A stretch of 64,000 nucleotides of DNA from Streptomyces fulvorobeus (GTDB lineage: Bacteria > Actinomycetota > Actinomycetes > Streptomycetales > Streptomycetaceae), in assembly GCF_013167895.1 (NCBI RefSeq), contig NZ_BLWC01000001.1, positions 4,960,001 to 5,024,000 on the forward strand, read 5' to 3'. Position 1 is the stretch's first letter. Each line of letters opens with the position of its first letter. The notes beneath the pieces were generated by a model. The model saw nothing but the letters and a program-made list of their open reading frames with translations, was not told the origin of the DNA and made no database searches. Below, in pieces: positions 50,603 through 60,901 of the stretch. The translations under genes were made by a program, and so were the position numbers.

Positions 50603-51619
50603 ATGGCCACAGACCTCGCAGGCCGCCACTTCCTCAAGGAGCTGGACTTCACGGCCGAGGAGTTTCACGGCCTGATCGCCCTGGCCGCCGAGCTCAAGGC
50701 CGCCAAGAAGGCGGGGACCGAGGTCCAGCGGCTGCGCGGCAAAAACATCGCGCTGATCTTCGAGAAGACGTCGACGCGCACCCGCTGCGCGTTCGAGGTG
50801 GCCGCCGCGGACCAGGGGGCGTCGACGACGTACCTCGACCCCTCCGGCTCGCAGATGGGCCACAAGGAGTCGGTGAAGGACACCGCCCGGGTGCTGGGCC
50901 GGATGTTCGACGGCATCGAGTGCCGGGGTGACAGCCAGCGGGCCGTGGAGGAGCTGGCCGCGTACGGCGGCGTCCCCGTCTTCAACGGGCTGACCGACGA
51001 GTGGCACCCCACCCAGATGCTCGCCGACGTGCTGACGATGACCGAGCACAGTGCGAAGCCGCTGGACCGGATGGTCTTCGCCTACGTCGGGGACGCCCGC
51101 TTCAACATGGGCAACTCGTATCTCGTCACCGGCGCCCTGCTCGGCATGGACATCCGCATCGTCGCTCCCGAGGCGTACTGGCCGGCGGCGGACGTCGTCG
51201 CGCAGGCCCGGAAGCTCGCCGAGGTCAGCGGGGCGAAGGTCACGCTCACCGAGGACATCGCCGAAGGCGTCGGCGGGGCCGATTTCGTCGCCACGGACGT
51301 CTGGGTCTCGATGGGGGAGCCGAAGGAGGTCTGGGCCGAGCGCATCACCGCGCTCGCGCCGTACGCCGTGACCATGGACGTCCTGCGGGCCACCGGCAAC
51401 GACGACGTGAAGTTCCTGCACTGCCTGCCGGCCTTCCACGACCTCGGTACGAAGGTCGGCCGGGAGATCCACGCCGAGTACGGCCTGACCGAGCTGGAAG
51501 TGACCGACGAGGTCTTCGAGTCGCCCTGCTCGGTCGTGTTCGACGAGGCGGAGAACCGCATGCACACCATCAAGGCCGTCCTCGTGGCCACGCTGGCCAC
51601 CGCGGGTCCCTCGGCCTGA
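50603..51619 (+). CDS. argF: Ornithine carbamoyltransferase
   Basis: 338 residues, full length. The carbamoyl-phosphate site STRTRCAFEVA (about 55-65), the ornithine-binding DEWHPTQMLADVLTM region (about 132-146), and the catalytic FLHCLPAFHD (about 271-280) are present. It interconverts ornithine plus carbamoyl phosphate with citrulline. Its position beside arginine deiminase suggests the catabolic direction (arcB), while an anabolic role cannot be excluded. Confidence 0.95.
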   Translation: MATDLAGRHFLKELDFTAEEFHGLIALAAELKAAKKAGTEVQRLRGKNIALIFEKTSTRTRCAFEVAAADQGASTTYLDPSGSQMGHKESVKDTARVLGRMFDGIECRGDSQRAVEELAAYGGVPVFNGLTDEWHPTQMLADVLTMTEHSAKPLDRMVFAYVGDARFNMGNSYLVTGALLGMDIRIVAPEAYWPAADVVAQARKLAEVSGAKVTLTEDIAEGVGGADFVATDVWVSMGEPKEVWAERITALAPYAVTMDVLRATGNDDVKFLHCLPAFHDLGTKVGREIHAEYGLTELEVTDEVFESPCSVVFDEAENRMHTIKAVLVATLATAGPSA

Positions 51620-51620
51620 C

Positions 51621-52211
51621 TCACTCCGCCGTGCGGGCGTGCCGCGCGGGCGGGGACGGCCGGGCGGGCATCGCGGGCAGGGTGAACCACACCGCCTTGC
51701 CGTGCTCCGTCGTGCGGTGACCGCAGGCGGAGCTGAGGGTGCGGATCAGCAGCAGGCCGCGGCCGTGCTCCTGCCAGGGGTCCGGTTCGCGGCCCGGCCC
51801 GGAGCGGGAGAGGTCGCCCGGCGGGGACGGGTCGCGGTCGTGGACCTCGACCTGGCAGCCGGTCGACAGGAGCTCAACGACCAGTTCGATGGGATCGTCG
51901 CCGTGAGTGTGCTCGACGGCGTTGGCGACCAGTTCCGCGGTGAGGAGCTCGGCGGTGTAGCTGTCCGCGGGAGCGTCGATGTCGGTGAGCGCGGTACGGA
52001 TGAGCGCGCGGGCGAGGGGCACCGCGGCCGTGGAGTGCGGCAGTGCGATACGCCATGACGCGGAGATGGGGACATCGGGGGGCACGGCTGAATCCGTTCC
52101 GGGGCGGGCTTCCTGGTATCGACCGATACTGCGTTCAACCATACGAAGCGGGGTGGCGCAGTCATAGAGGCGGTGGACCGGCACGAAAGGGACGTTCACC
52201 ACAACGCTCAC
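51621..52211 (-). CDS. RsbW-like ATP-binding regulatory protein
   Basis: 196 residues. A HATPase_c domain of the anti-sigma-factor/RsbW type is seen: AELLTAELVANAVEHTHGDD (N box), then VEVHDRDPSPP (G1) and WQEHGRGLLLIRTLSSACGH (G2). Hundreds of such proteins occur in Streptomyces. GTG 52211 is taken; the first 45 residues are poorly conserved, so a later start is possible. It is convergent with argF. Confidence 0.85.
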   Translation of the reverse strand: MSVVVNVPFVPVHRLYDCATPLRMVERSIGRYQEARPGTDSAVPPDVPISASWRIALPHSTAAVPLARALIRTALTDIDAPADSYTAELLTAELVANAVEHTHGDDPIELVVELLSTGCQVEVHDRDPSPPGDLSRSGPGREPDPWQEHGRGLLLIRTLSSACGHRTTEHGKAVWFTLPAMPARPSPPARHARTAE

Positions 52212-52507
52212 GGGTTTGGGCTATCGCGCCATCCTGACGGCGGTCACATCGCGGGGATGAAGCAGAGGCGGACGGAGTCGCCCCGAGGGGGCTCGGCCCA
52301 ACAATCCGCTCCCTGAAGACAACCACCTCCCGATCAATCCTTTTCGCCGTTCAGCCCCGGCTACCGAGGACTGGCGATGCGGACGACATACGGGCCCTTC
52401 GTCCATGCCCCTTCCCGGTTATCGCCGCCGTACACGGCGTGGCGGCGGCAGCCGGGGCGGGTGGGCAGCCGCACCCCGTCGGCCGCACGGACGCGCCGGA
52501 ACCCGGT

Positions 52508-53062
52508 TCACGCCGAACCGAGCGCCAGACACTCGTGGCAGCGGCACGGGGCGGGGTGCGGAACACCGGGCCACCGGGCGCCGCGCTCCTCGGCGGCCTG
52601 CCGCTCGAACCGTGCGGCGCGCTCCGCGGTGCCCTCCGGGCCGTCCCAGTCCCGGCCCGAGCCGTTCTCCGCGTCCCGAAGCAGAACCGCCGGGCTGCGG
52701 ACCAGCGCGGCCCGGAAGGTGTGCAGATGGCGCGTGGCCAGCTCCAGCGTGACGTAGGTGCCCGTATGGCGCCCCCGCCCGATGGCGGTCAGCACGTCGG
52801 AGCCGCCGGGGCGGTAGCCGATCACGTACACCTTCGAGCCGCCCCGGCACACCCTGGTACCCGGCCGCAGCTCCTGGCCGCCCTTCCCGTACCGCCGCCA
52901 CCGCACCACGTTCGCCGCCATCAGCCACCGCGGCTCCGCCTCCGCCGGGCGCTCCCCGCTCGACACGGTCAGCACCGGGGCGCTGTCCGGGGGCCGGGAG
53001 GCCGGCCAGGCATCCGTCGTATCCGGAGAAACATCGACATCGTCCGCGGGAGTCCAGGTCAT
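52508..53062 (-). CDS. Conserved hypothetical protein
   Basis: 184 residues without membrane segments. A core of basic beta-rich sequence (VVRWRRYGKGGQELRPGTRV, VYVIGYRPGGSDVLTAIGRG) is followed by a helix (LELATRHLHTFRAALVRS) and a C-terminal CRCHECL cluster with three Cys and a His, which might bind a metal. I do not recognise a named family. Confidence 0.6.
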   Translation of the reverse strand: MTWTPADDVDVSPDTTDAWPASRPPDSAPVLTVSSGERPAEAEPRWLMAANVVRWRRYGKGGQELRPGTRVCRGGSKVYVIGYRPGGSDVLTAIGRGRHTGTYVTLELATRHLHTFRAALVRSPAVLLRDAENGSGRDWDGPEGTAERAARFERQAAEERGARWPGVPHPAPCRCHECLALGSA

Positions 53063-53115
53063 GCCTCATCCTGCCGGTCGGGCGGTCCGGCAGTCACCTC
53101 GGTTCCGGGCGCCGT

Positions 53116-53933
53116 TCAGGACCGTACGAAGCGCTCCCCGGCGTCGCGCAGCATCGCGTGCAGCAGTCCGAACACCTCGGCCGAGCGGCCCCCTGGCCAG
53201 TCCTTCGGCAGCAGCTCCTCCGGCAGGCCGGGGTCCGCGTACGGCAGCTTCCGCCAGGAGTCCAGGGCCGGGAGGTAGTCCCGGTAGGCCGCCTCCGGGT
53301 CCGGCTCGCTTGTGGGGGCCGCGCCTCCCACGTCTTCAGCACCGGCTCCTGCCGCTCCAGGAAGTCCAGGTGCAGACGGGCGATGGCGTCCAGATCCCAC
53401 CAGCGCGCCACGGACTCGCTCGTCGCCGCGAAACCGAGGTGCTCGCCGCGGAACAGATCGACGTACGGCGCGAGTTCGAGCCGGTCCAGGGTGTGCCGGG
53501 TCTCCTCGTAGAGCGCGGCGGGCGCGATCCACACGCCGGGTGCGGCCGTCCCGAAGCCGAGGCGGCCCAGCCGGGAGCGCAGCAGATGCCGCTTGTGGCG
53601 CTCCGCCTCCGGCACGGAGAAGACGGCGAGCACCCAGCCGTCCGCCGCCTGCGGCTCGGGCTGCTCGTAGATGCGCCGGTCACCGTCGTCGAGCTGCTGG
53701 CGGGCGTCGGCCGACAGCGCGTAACCGGCCGACCCGTCCGCCGTGCGGGCCGGGACGAGCAGCTGGCGGTGCTTGAGCCGGGAGACGGAGGAGCGTACGG
53801 AAGGCGCGTCGACCCCTACGGCGCGCAGCAGACGGATCAGCTCGGCCACCGGCAGGGGTTCGTTGCCGGGGGAGCGACCGTACGCGCAGTAGAGGCTGAC
53901 GATCAGGGAACGGGGAGTGTGCAGCTCGGCCAC
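53116..53933 (-). pseudogene. PaaX-like regulator, frameshifted
   Basis: The N-terminal part has a winged helix (ELIRLLRAVGVDAPSVRSSV) and the PaaX middle domain (VPEAERHKRHLLRSRLGRLG; GVWIAPAALYEETRHTLDRL). After LKTWEARPP the frame is lost, and the true end TSEPDPEAAYRDYLPALDSW to the final RDAGERFVRS is in another frame. The break is at five G on the plus strand (53314-53318); six would restore RPPTSEP. The intact protein has about 272 residues. Confidence 0.82.
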
Positions 53934-53984
53934 GTGATCACTCTAGAGGCCGTCCGTTCGAGCCCGGCCGACCGCGTCACCCCC

Positions 53985-54067
53985 GCCGGGCTCTCCGAAG
54001 CCGTCCCCGTCACGGGAGCCGCCTGGTCCTCCTCGCCGGGCTCCCCCAAGCCGTCCCCGTCACGGGA
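53985..54067. repeat. Two 33-bp direct repeats with 50-bp period
   Basis: GCCGGGCTCTCCGAAGCC and the following bases to 54017 recur at 54035-54067 with three differences (both end GTCCCCGTCACGGGA). They lie between the PaaX-like gene and the Mrp operon. The function is unknown. Confidence 0.6.
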
Positions 54068-54442
54068 ACACGCTGCCCGAGCAGTCCGAGCAGGCTCTCG
54101 GCAATCCGCTCACCGCACCGCGCGCGGCGCCCCGCTCACCTCAGTACGGCCGGTCTCCTGCCTGAGCACGGCCCGCGACATGTTCTGCACCCACATCGCG
54201 CGCGGACGCCGCCGGGCCTCCCACACGTGGCCAGCCTCACGACGGGTCAAATCCACTAAGAAAAGGAAGTGGGCTCACATGTACGACACGCCGTGCCCAC
54301 ATGGTCCGCACAAGCTCCTGTGATGTTGTCCTCGGTCACGTCGAACCGGGTCGGGCGCGGCGCGGCGTACGGGTGAACGAGGCCCCGCGATATATCTGTA
54401 ATCAGTGCCCCTCGCCCCGGAAGCCCCTCAGGACCCCGCTTC
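54068..54442. other. Intergenic region upstream of the Mrp operon
   Basis: No gene of normal size is seen. A 14-codon open frame at 54279-54323 (MYDTPCPHGPHKLL) has a good AAGGAAG Shine-Dalgarno sequence and could be a leader peptide or chance. An A/T-rich patch at about 54387-54402 (CGATATATCTGTAATC) may be part of the promoter of mrpA. Confidence 0.35.
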
Positions 54443-57342
54443 ATGACCGCGCTCATCCTCTGCCACTTCGTGCTGGCGGCCTGCGCGTCCCTGCTGGTGC
54501 GCCGGCTCGGGCGGCGGGCCTTCCTCGTGCTCGCGCTGCCCCCGGCAGCGACCACCGCCTGGGCGGCCGTCCGGTGGGAGGGCGCCGCGGACGGGGAGGC
54601 GGTCACCTGGTCGTGGCAGTGGATCCCGGCGTACGACGTCTCGGTGGCCCTGCGCCTGGACGCGCTCGCCGAACTCATGGTCCTGCTCGCCGCCGGCATC
54701 GGCACGCTGGTCCTGCTCTACTGCGCGTCCTACTTCGACGACGACGCCCCGGGCCTGGCCGGCTTCGCCGGGAACCTGCTGGCCTTCGCGGGCGCCATGC
54801 TCGCCCTCGTCCTCGCGGACGACCTGATCTCGCTCTACGTGTTCTGGGAGCTGACCACGGTCTTCTCCTTCCTGCTGATCGGCTACGGCGGCGAGCGCAA
54901 GCACAACCGCCGCTCCGCTCTCCAGGCCCTCACCGTGACCACGCTCGGCGGCCTCGCGATGCTCGTCGGCTTCCTGATCATCGGCGAGGCGGCCGGCACC
55001 TACCGGATCTCCACCATCGTGGCCGGCCCGCCCGAGCCGACCCCCGCGGTCTCGGTCGCCGTGGTACTCGTGCTGTGCGGCGCGCTGTCCAAGTCAGCGA
55101 TCTGGCCGTTCTCCCTGTGGCTGCCGAACGCGATGGCCGCGCCCACCCCGGTCAGCGCCTATCTGCACGCCGCCGCGATGGTCAAGGCCGGGATCTACCT
55201 GGTGGCCCGGCTCGCACCCGCCTTCGCCGACGTCCCCGTCTGGCGGCCCGCCGTGCTCGTACTGGGCTCCGCGACCATGCTGCTCGGCGGCTGGCGCGCA
55301 CTGCGCCTGAACGACCTCAAGCTCGTCCTCGCCTACGGGACCGTCAGCCAGCTCGGCTTCCTCATCGTCCTGGCCGGGGCCGGTCACCGCGACGCGGCAC
55401 TCGCCGCCGCCGCCATGATCCTGGGCCACGCCCTGTTCAAGGCCCCCCTGTTCCTCGTGACCGGCATCGTCGACCACGCCGCGGGCACCCGGGATCTGCG
55501 CCGGCTCTCCGGCGTCGGCCGCTCGCTGCCCCACGTCTGCGCGGTCGCCGTGCTCGCCGCCGCCTCCATGGCGGCGATCCCCCCGCTCCTGGGCTTCGCG
55601 GCCAAGGAAGCCGCCTTCGAAGCGCTGCTGCACGGCACCGCCACCGAACGGTGGGCGCTCGCCGCCACGGTCGTGGGCTCGGCGCTGACCACCGCGTACA
55701 CCGTGCGGTTCGTCTGGGGCGCCTTCGCCCGTAAACCCGGTGTCGCGGACACCCCCGTGCACCGGGTCGGCCCCGCCTTCCTCGCGCCGCCCGCCCTCCT
55801 GGCGGCCCTGGGCCTCGTGCTGGGGCCGGGTGTCGGCCTGACCGACCGCCTGTTCGCCGCGTACGCCGACACGTTCCCCGCACCCGCGCACCCCTACCAC
55901 CTCGCCCTCTGGCACGGCTTCGGCACGGCCCTGCTGCTGTCCGCCCTCGCCTGGGCGGGCGGCGCGCTGCTCTTCGCCCGGCGCTCCACCGTCACCCGGC
56001 TCTCCCGGCGGATCGCCTGGCCCACCGCCGACAGCGTCTTCGGCCAGCTCCTCCTCGGCCTGGAGCGCCTCGCCCTCCAGGTCACCGGTTTCGTCCAGCG
56101 CGGCTCGCTCTCCGTCTACCTGGCCACGGTCCTGGCGGTGGTGCTGACGGCGCAACTGGCCGTCCTCGCCACCGACCGGCCCTGGCGCGGGGCGGCGGCG
56201 CCACGGCTGTGGGACGCCCCCCTCCAGGGGCGGTGGCGGTACTGACGTGTGTGGCGGCCCTGTTCTGCCTGACGGTCAGCCGCCGGATGAAGGCCGTGGT
56301 CCTGGCGGGACTGACCGGCTACGGGGCCGCGCTGCTCTTCGTCGTCCAGGGCGCCCCCGACCTGGCGCTCACCCAGTTCTGTGTCGAGACCGTCTCGATG
56401 GTCGTCTTCGTGCTGGTCCTGCGCAGGCTGCCGGTGCGCTTCGAGGAGTCGGTCAGTACGTGGCGGCGCGCCGTACGCATCCCGCTCGCCCTGGCCGCCG
56501 CGGCGACGGTCGGTGTGGTCGTGTGGGTCGCGGCGGCCGCGCGCACCGCCGAACCCGCGGGCGCCGCGATGGTCGAGGAGACCGCCCGCCACGAACTCAA
56601 GGACGTGGTGGCCACCATCCTGGTCGACCTGCGGGCCTGGGACACGTTGGGGGAGTCCGCCGTGCTCGCCGCCGCCGCGATCGGGGTGACCAGCCTGATC
56701 TACCGGCACCGCCGAAGCGAGGGCTCCATGGCCCAGGCGGACCTGGCGGGCCCCACCGCCTGGTCGCTGTCCACGTCCGGACTGACCGGGGTGCCGCAGG
56801 GCGACGAGGCGGCGCCCGAGCGGAGCTGGCTGGCCGCGGGCGAGACACTCGCGCCGGAACACCGCTCCGTCGTCCTCGAAGTGATGGCGCGGCTGCTCTT
56901 CCACCCCATCCTGATCCTCTCGGTCTACCTGCTGTTCTGCGCCGAGAACATGCCGGGCGGCGGATTCGTCGCCGGGCTCGTCGCCGGTACCGCCCTCATC
57001 ACCCGCTACCTGGCGGGCGGCCGGTTCGAACTGGCCGAGGCGGCGCCCCTGCAACCCGGCCTCTTCACCGGCCTCGGCCTGCTCCTCTGCTCCGGCGTCG
57101 CCCTGCTCGGCCTCCTGAAGGGCACGATCCTGCTGGCCTGGACGCACAAGGGACACCTGCCCGTGTTCGGTGACTACCACCTCGGCTCCACGGTCCTGTT
57201 CGACTTCGGTGTGTACCTGCTGGTCCTGGGAGTGGTCCTGGACATCGTGCGCGCGCTCGGCGCCAAGATCGACCGGCAGATCGAACGGGCCGCGGGCGCG
57301 CTCGCCCCGGCCGAAAGCCCGGCGGGAGGTGCCGGCCGATGA
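54443..57342 (+). pseudogene. mrpA: Mrp antiporter subunit A (fused with B), frameshifted
   Basis: The first 595 residues form the NuoL-like ion pump (FWELTTVFSFLLIGYGGERK; LSKSAIWPFSLWLPNAMAAP; AKEAAFEALLHG). From 56230 a second frame continues with GAVAVLTCVAALFCLTVSRR and MKAVVLAGLTGYGAALLFVV (MrpA C-terminal part), and then an MrpB-like domain (LLFCAENMPGGGFVAGLVAG). A fifth G in the run at 56227-56230 joins them as one protein of 966 residues, as in other Streptomyces. The complex exchanges Na+ for H+. Confidence 0.88.
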
Positions 57343-57950
57343 CGGTCAGCCTCTCGCTCCTCGTCCCGGCCGTGGTGCTCTGCGCGGTCGGCGGCATCCT
57401 GATGCTCACCCGGCCCCTCACCCGCGTCCTGCTGGGCGCCGTGATCACCGGGAACGGCATCAACCTGCTCGTCCTGACCGCGGGCGGGTCCGCCGGGCGG
57501 GAGCCGCTGCTCTACGGCGTACCCCTGCACCGCGTCACGGACCCGCTGCCGCAGGCCATCGCGGTCACCGCCATCGTCATCACCCTCGCCACCACCGCGT
57601 TCCTCCTGGCGATGGCCTACCGCAGCCACCAGCTGACCGGCACCGACGAGGTGCACGACGACCTGGAGGACCGGCGCATCGCCCTGCGCACCGAGGTGAT
57701 GAGGCAGAAGGCCCGGCTGCGCGAGGAGTTCCGTACCGGCTCCGAACCCACCCGCGGGGAGCGCGTCCGTTACCGGGACGAGCACCGGCGGCTGCGCGAG
57801 AAGCTGCGCGCCGACCGCGCCCTGCAGGCCCGCGGCCGCGACGCCTCCGGCGACCTCTGGCACGACGTGCTGGGCGCCGACCCGGAGGACTACGCGGACG
57901 GCCGGGCCGGCGGCGCACCCGAAGAACCCGACCGAGGAGCCACCGGATGA
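57339..57950 (+). CDS. mrpC: Mrp antiporter subunit C
   Basis: 203 residues. The first 110 have three membrane helices of the NuoK-like family (LVPAVVLCAVGGILMLTRPL; GNGINLLVLTAGG; DPLPQAIAVTAIVITLATTA). The last about 90 residues are a charged cytoplasmic extension (EDRRIALRTEVMRQKARLRE) found in actinobacterial homologues. The ATG overlaps the previous stop. Confidence 0.93.
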   Translation: MTVSLSLLVPAVVLCAVGGILMLTRPLTRVLLGAVITGNGINLLVLTAGGSAGREPLLYGVPLHRVTDPLPQAIAVTAIVITLATTAFLLAMAYRSHQLTGTDEVHDDLEDRRIALRTEVMRQKARLREEFRTGSEPTRGERVRYRDEHRRLREKLRADRALQARGRDASGDLWHDVLGADPEDYADGRAGGAPEEPDRGATG

Positions 57951-59596
57951 ACGCGCTCGTCCCCCTGCCGGTGCTGCTGCCGCTCTGCGCCACCGGCCTC
58001 AGCCTCGCCTTCGGCACCCGCCTCAAACGCTTCCAGCGCTTCATCAGCGTCGCCGTGCTCACCGCGGTGCTCGCGCTCTCGGTCGCCCTGATGATCGCCG
58101 CGGACCGCGGTGGCCCGCTCTCCGTCCACCTCGGCGACTTCGCACCGCCGCTCGGCATCACCCTGGTCGCCGACCGGCTCTCCGGGCTGATGCTCACGGT
58201 CTCATCGGCCGTCACGCTCTGCGTGCTCGTCTACTCACTCGGCCAGGGCATGTCCGACCGCGACGGCGAGACCCCGGTGGCCGTCTTCCACCCCGCCTAC
58301 CTCATCCTCGTCGCCGGGGTCTCCTGCACCTTCCTGGCCGGGGACCTCGTCAACCTCTACGTCGGCTTCGAGATCATGCTCGTGGCCAGTTTCGTCCTGC
58401 TCACCCTGGGCGGCACCGGGCCGCGTGTCCGGGCGGGCTCCACCTACGTGATCATCTCGCTGTTCTCGTCGATGGTGTTCCTCATCGCCATCGCCACGAC
58501 GTACGCGGCCACGGGCACCGTCAACTTCGCCCAGCTGGCCGGCCGTCTCGGTGAACTGCCCCTCGGGGTGGAGACCCTGATCCACGTCACGCTGCTCACC
58601 GTCTTCGCCGTCAAGGCGGCCGTGTTCCCGCTCGCCGCCTGGCTGCCCGACTCCTACCCCACCGCGCCCGCCCCCGTCACCGCGGTCTTCGCCGGTCTCC
58701 TCACCAAGGTCGGCGTCTACTGCATGCTGCGTACGGAGACCCTGCTCTTCCCCGGCAACCGCCTCGGCGGTGTGCTGCTGGCCGCCGCACTCGCCTCCAT
58801 GGTCATCGGCATCCTGGGGGCCGTCGCCCAGACCGACCTGAAGCGGGTGTTCTCCTTCACCCTCATCAGCCACATCGGCTACATGGTGTTCGGCATCGGT
58901 CTCGCCACCCGCGAGGCGTTCGGCGGCGCGATCGTCTACGTCGCCCACCACATCACCGTGCAGACGACGCTCTTCCTCGTCGCCGGGCTCATCGAACGGC
59001 GCACCGGCACCACCGAACTCACCCGTGTCGGCGGCCTCGCCAAGGCCGCCCCGCTGCTCGCCGTCCTCTTCTTCGTCCCCGCGATGAACCTCGCCGGCAT
59101 CCCGCCGCTCTCCGGCTTCGTCGGGAAGCTCGGCCTCATGCGGGCGGGCGTCGCCGACGGCGGTGTCCTGGCCTGGGCCCTGGTGGCCGGGTCGGCGCTC
59201 ACCAGCCTGCTGACGCTGTACGTGATGGCGAAGGTGTGGAACCTGGCGTTCTGGCGGGCCGCCCCGCCGGGCCAGGCCGAGGACGGCACGGTCCTGGAGT
59301 CCTACGACGCGTCCGACGACGACCCCGACAGCGGTCCCGACCGCGTGGCGGGCACCGGGGATGAGGGAGTACGCGGCCACCACCCGGCCGGCCGGGTCGT
59401 GGCGGCCACCCTGCACGGCCACGCGGTCACCACCACGACCCGGCTGCCGCGCACGATGACGGCCGCGACCGCCGCGGCCGTCGCCCTGGGGCTGGCGTTC
59501 ACCGTGCTCGCCGGACCGCTGACCTCGTACGGCGACCGCGCCGCGGCCGAACTCATGGCACGGACCCCCTATGTCGAGGAGGTGCTCGGCCGGTGA
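57947..59596 (+). CDS. mrpD: Mrp antiporter subunit D
   Basis: 549 residues, about 14 membrane helices. NuoN/M-like motifs are FEIMLVASFVLLTLGGTG (with the key Glu), AVKAAVFPLAAWLPDSYPTA (with the key Lys) and NLAGIPPLSGFVGKLGLM. A hydrophilic loop near 440-490 (rich in Asp and Gly) precedes the last helix. It is a proton/sodium-conducting subunit. The ATG overlaps the mrpC stop. Confidence 0.94.
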   Translation: MNALVPLPVLLPLCATGLSLAFGTRLKRFQRFISVAVLTAVLALSVALMIAADRGGPLSVHLGDFAPPLGITLVADRLSGLMLTVSSAVTLCVLVYSLGQGMSDRDGETPVAVFHPAYLILVAGVSCTFLAGDLVNLYVGFEIMLVASFVLLTLGGTGPRVRAGSTYVIISLFSSMVFLIAIATTYAATGTVNFAQLAGRLGELPLGVETLIHVTLLTVFAVKAAVFPLAAWLPDSYPTAPAPVTAVFAGLLTKVGVYCMLRTETLLFPGNRLGGVLLAAALASMVIGILGAVAQTDLKRVFSFTLISHIGYMVFGIGLATREAFGGAIVYVAHHITVQTTLFLVAGLIERRTGTTELTRVGGLAKAAPLLAVLFFVPAMNLAGIPPLSGFVGKLGLMRAGVADGGVLAWALVAGSALTSLLTLYVMAKVWNLAFWRAAPPGQAEDGTVLESYDASDDDPDSGPDRVAGTGDEGVRGHHPAGRVVAATLHGHAVTTTTRLPRTMTAATAAAVALGLAFTVLAGPLTSYGDRAAAELMARTPYVEEVLGR

Positions 59597-60222
59597 AGAG
59601 CAGACTCACCCTGTCCTACCGGAACAAGGAACTGCCGCCATTCAGCTGCGAGTTCGGCGAGCGGCGGCACGTGATCGACCTGCCGCTCATCGCCTGGCTC
59701 ACCCTCATCTGGGTGCTGCTGTGGTCCACCCTCTCCTGGGCCAACGTCATCACCGGAGTCGTCGTGTCCGTGGCCGTGTGCCTGGCCTTCCCGCTGCCCA
59801 AGGTCGACCTCGGACTGCGGCTGCACCCCTGGGGCATCCTGTGCCTCGTCACGTATCTGCTCTACGACATGTACACCTCGGGCATCCGGGTCACCCGTCA
59901 GATCTTCGACCGCCAGGCCCACGAGGCCGCAGTCATCGGCATCCCCCTGCGCTGCCGCAGCGACCTGATGCTGGCCGCGACCGCCGTCGCCGTGTCCAAC
60001 GTGCCGGGCGGCTCCGTCGTCGAGGTGCGCAGGGCGACGGCCACGGTCTTCATGCACGTGCTCGACGCCGACAGCCCCGCCGCGCTGGACGCGGCCCGGC
60101 GTTCGGTATGGCGCATGGAGGAGCTGACGGTACGGGCCTTCGGCACCCGTGAGGAGATCGCCCGCGTCGGCCAGCCGCCCCCTGACACGCCGCGGTCCGG
60201 CCCGGAGAGGGGATCGGCATGA
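59593..60222 (+). CDS. mrpE: Mrp antiporter subunit E
   Basis: 209 residues: two or three hydrophobic segments (LPLIAWLTLIWVLLWSTLSW; VITGVVVSVAVCLAFPLPKV) and a soluble C-terminal part with the family-typical DLMLAATAVAVSNVPGGSVV. GTG 59593 overlaps the mrpD stop. Confidence 0.92.
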   Translation: MKSRLTLSYRNKELPPFSCEFGERRHVIDLPLIAWLTLIWVLLWSTLSWANVITGVVVSVAVCLAFPLPKVDLGLRLHPWGILCLVTYLLYDMYTSGIRVTRQIFDRQAHEAAVIGIPLRCRSDLMLAATAVAVSNVPGGSVVEVRRATATVFMHVLDADSPAALDAARRSVWRMEELTVRAFGTREEIARVGQPPPDTPRSGPERGSA

Positions 60223-60533
60223 GCACTCCCGAGACCGTCGACCGCGTCCTGCTGACCGCCGCCGTGGTGATGATCGTCGTCGCCGGGCTGCTCCTCCTCA
60301 TCCGTATCAGACGCGGTCCCTCCATGCTCGACCGGGCCATCGCGCTGGACGTCAGTGCCGCCCTGATCATCGCGGGCCTCGGCGCCAAGTCGGCCTTCTC
60401 GCGGGACCCGTACTACTTCCCGATCATGATGGTCCTGGCGTTCCTCGGCTTCACCGGCTCGGTGGGCATCGCCCGCTTCATCGCCGTACGCGACCGGCCC
60501 ACACCCCAGGAGACCAAGGAGGGAACCGAGTGA
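60219..60533 (+). CDS. mrpF: Mrp antiporter subunit F
   Basis: 104 residues, three membrane helices (LLTAAVVMIVVAGLLLLIRI; ALDVSAALIIAGLGAKSAFS; FPIMMVLAFLGFTGSVGIAR) with the conserved RIRRGPSMLDRAIALD loop. The ATG overlaps the mrpE stop. Confidence 0.93.
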   Translation: MSTPETVDRVLLTAAVVMIVVAGLLLLIRIRRGPSMLDRAIALDVSAALIIAGLGAKSAFSRDPYYFPIMMVLAFLGFTGSVGIARFIAVRDRPTPQETKEGTE

Positions 60534-60883
60534 GCGCCTGGTCCCAGACCGCCGACACGGCCGGCGCCGTCCTCGTCTTCCTGGGCGCGGCGACCTCGCT
60601 CCTCGGGGTCATCGGCATGCTGCGGCTGCGCGACGTCCTGTCGCGCAGCCACGCGGCGACGAAACCCCAGACCTTCGGCATCCTGCTCGTGCTGATCGGG
60701 GTCGGGCTGCGGATGCGCAGCGGGATGGACGTGGCCACGCTCGGCCTGGTCGTCTTCTTCCAGATGATGACCGGCCCGGTCGCCTCCCACCTGGTGGCCC
60801 GCTCGGCCTACCGCACCGGCCAGATCGACCACGAGCGGCTGCTCTTCGACGAGCTGGACGAGCAGCTGACCGACGAGCGCTGA
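60530..60883 (+). CDS. mrpG: Mrp antiporter subunit G
   Basis: 117 residues, three membrane helices (GAVLVFLGAATSLLGVIGML; TFGILLVLIGVGLRM; LGLVVFFQMMTGPVASHLVA) with the LRLRDVLSRSHAATKPQT loop typical of MnhG/MrpG. GTG 60530 overlaps the mrpF stop. It is the last gene of the operon. Confidence 0.93.
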   Translation: MSAWSQTADTAGAVLVFLGAATSLLGVIGMLRLRDVLSRSHAATKPQTFGILLVLIGVGLRMRSGMDVATLGLVVFFQMMTGPVASHLVARSAYRTGQIDHERLLFDELDEQLTDER

Positions 60884-60901
60884 CCGGGCGGGCCCCCGGC
60901 G

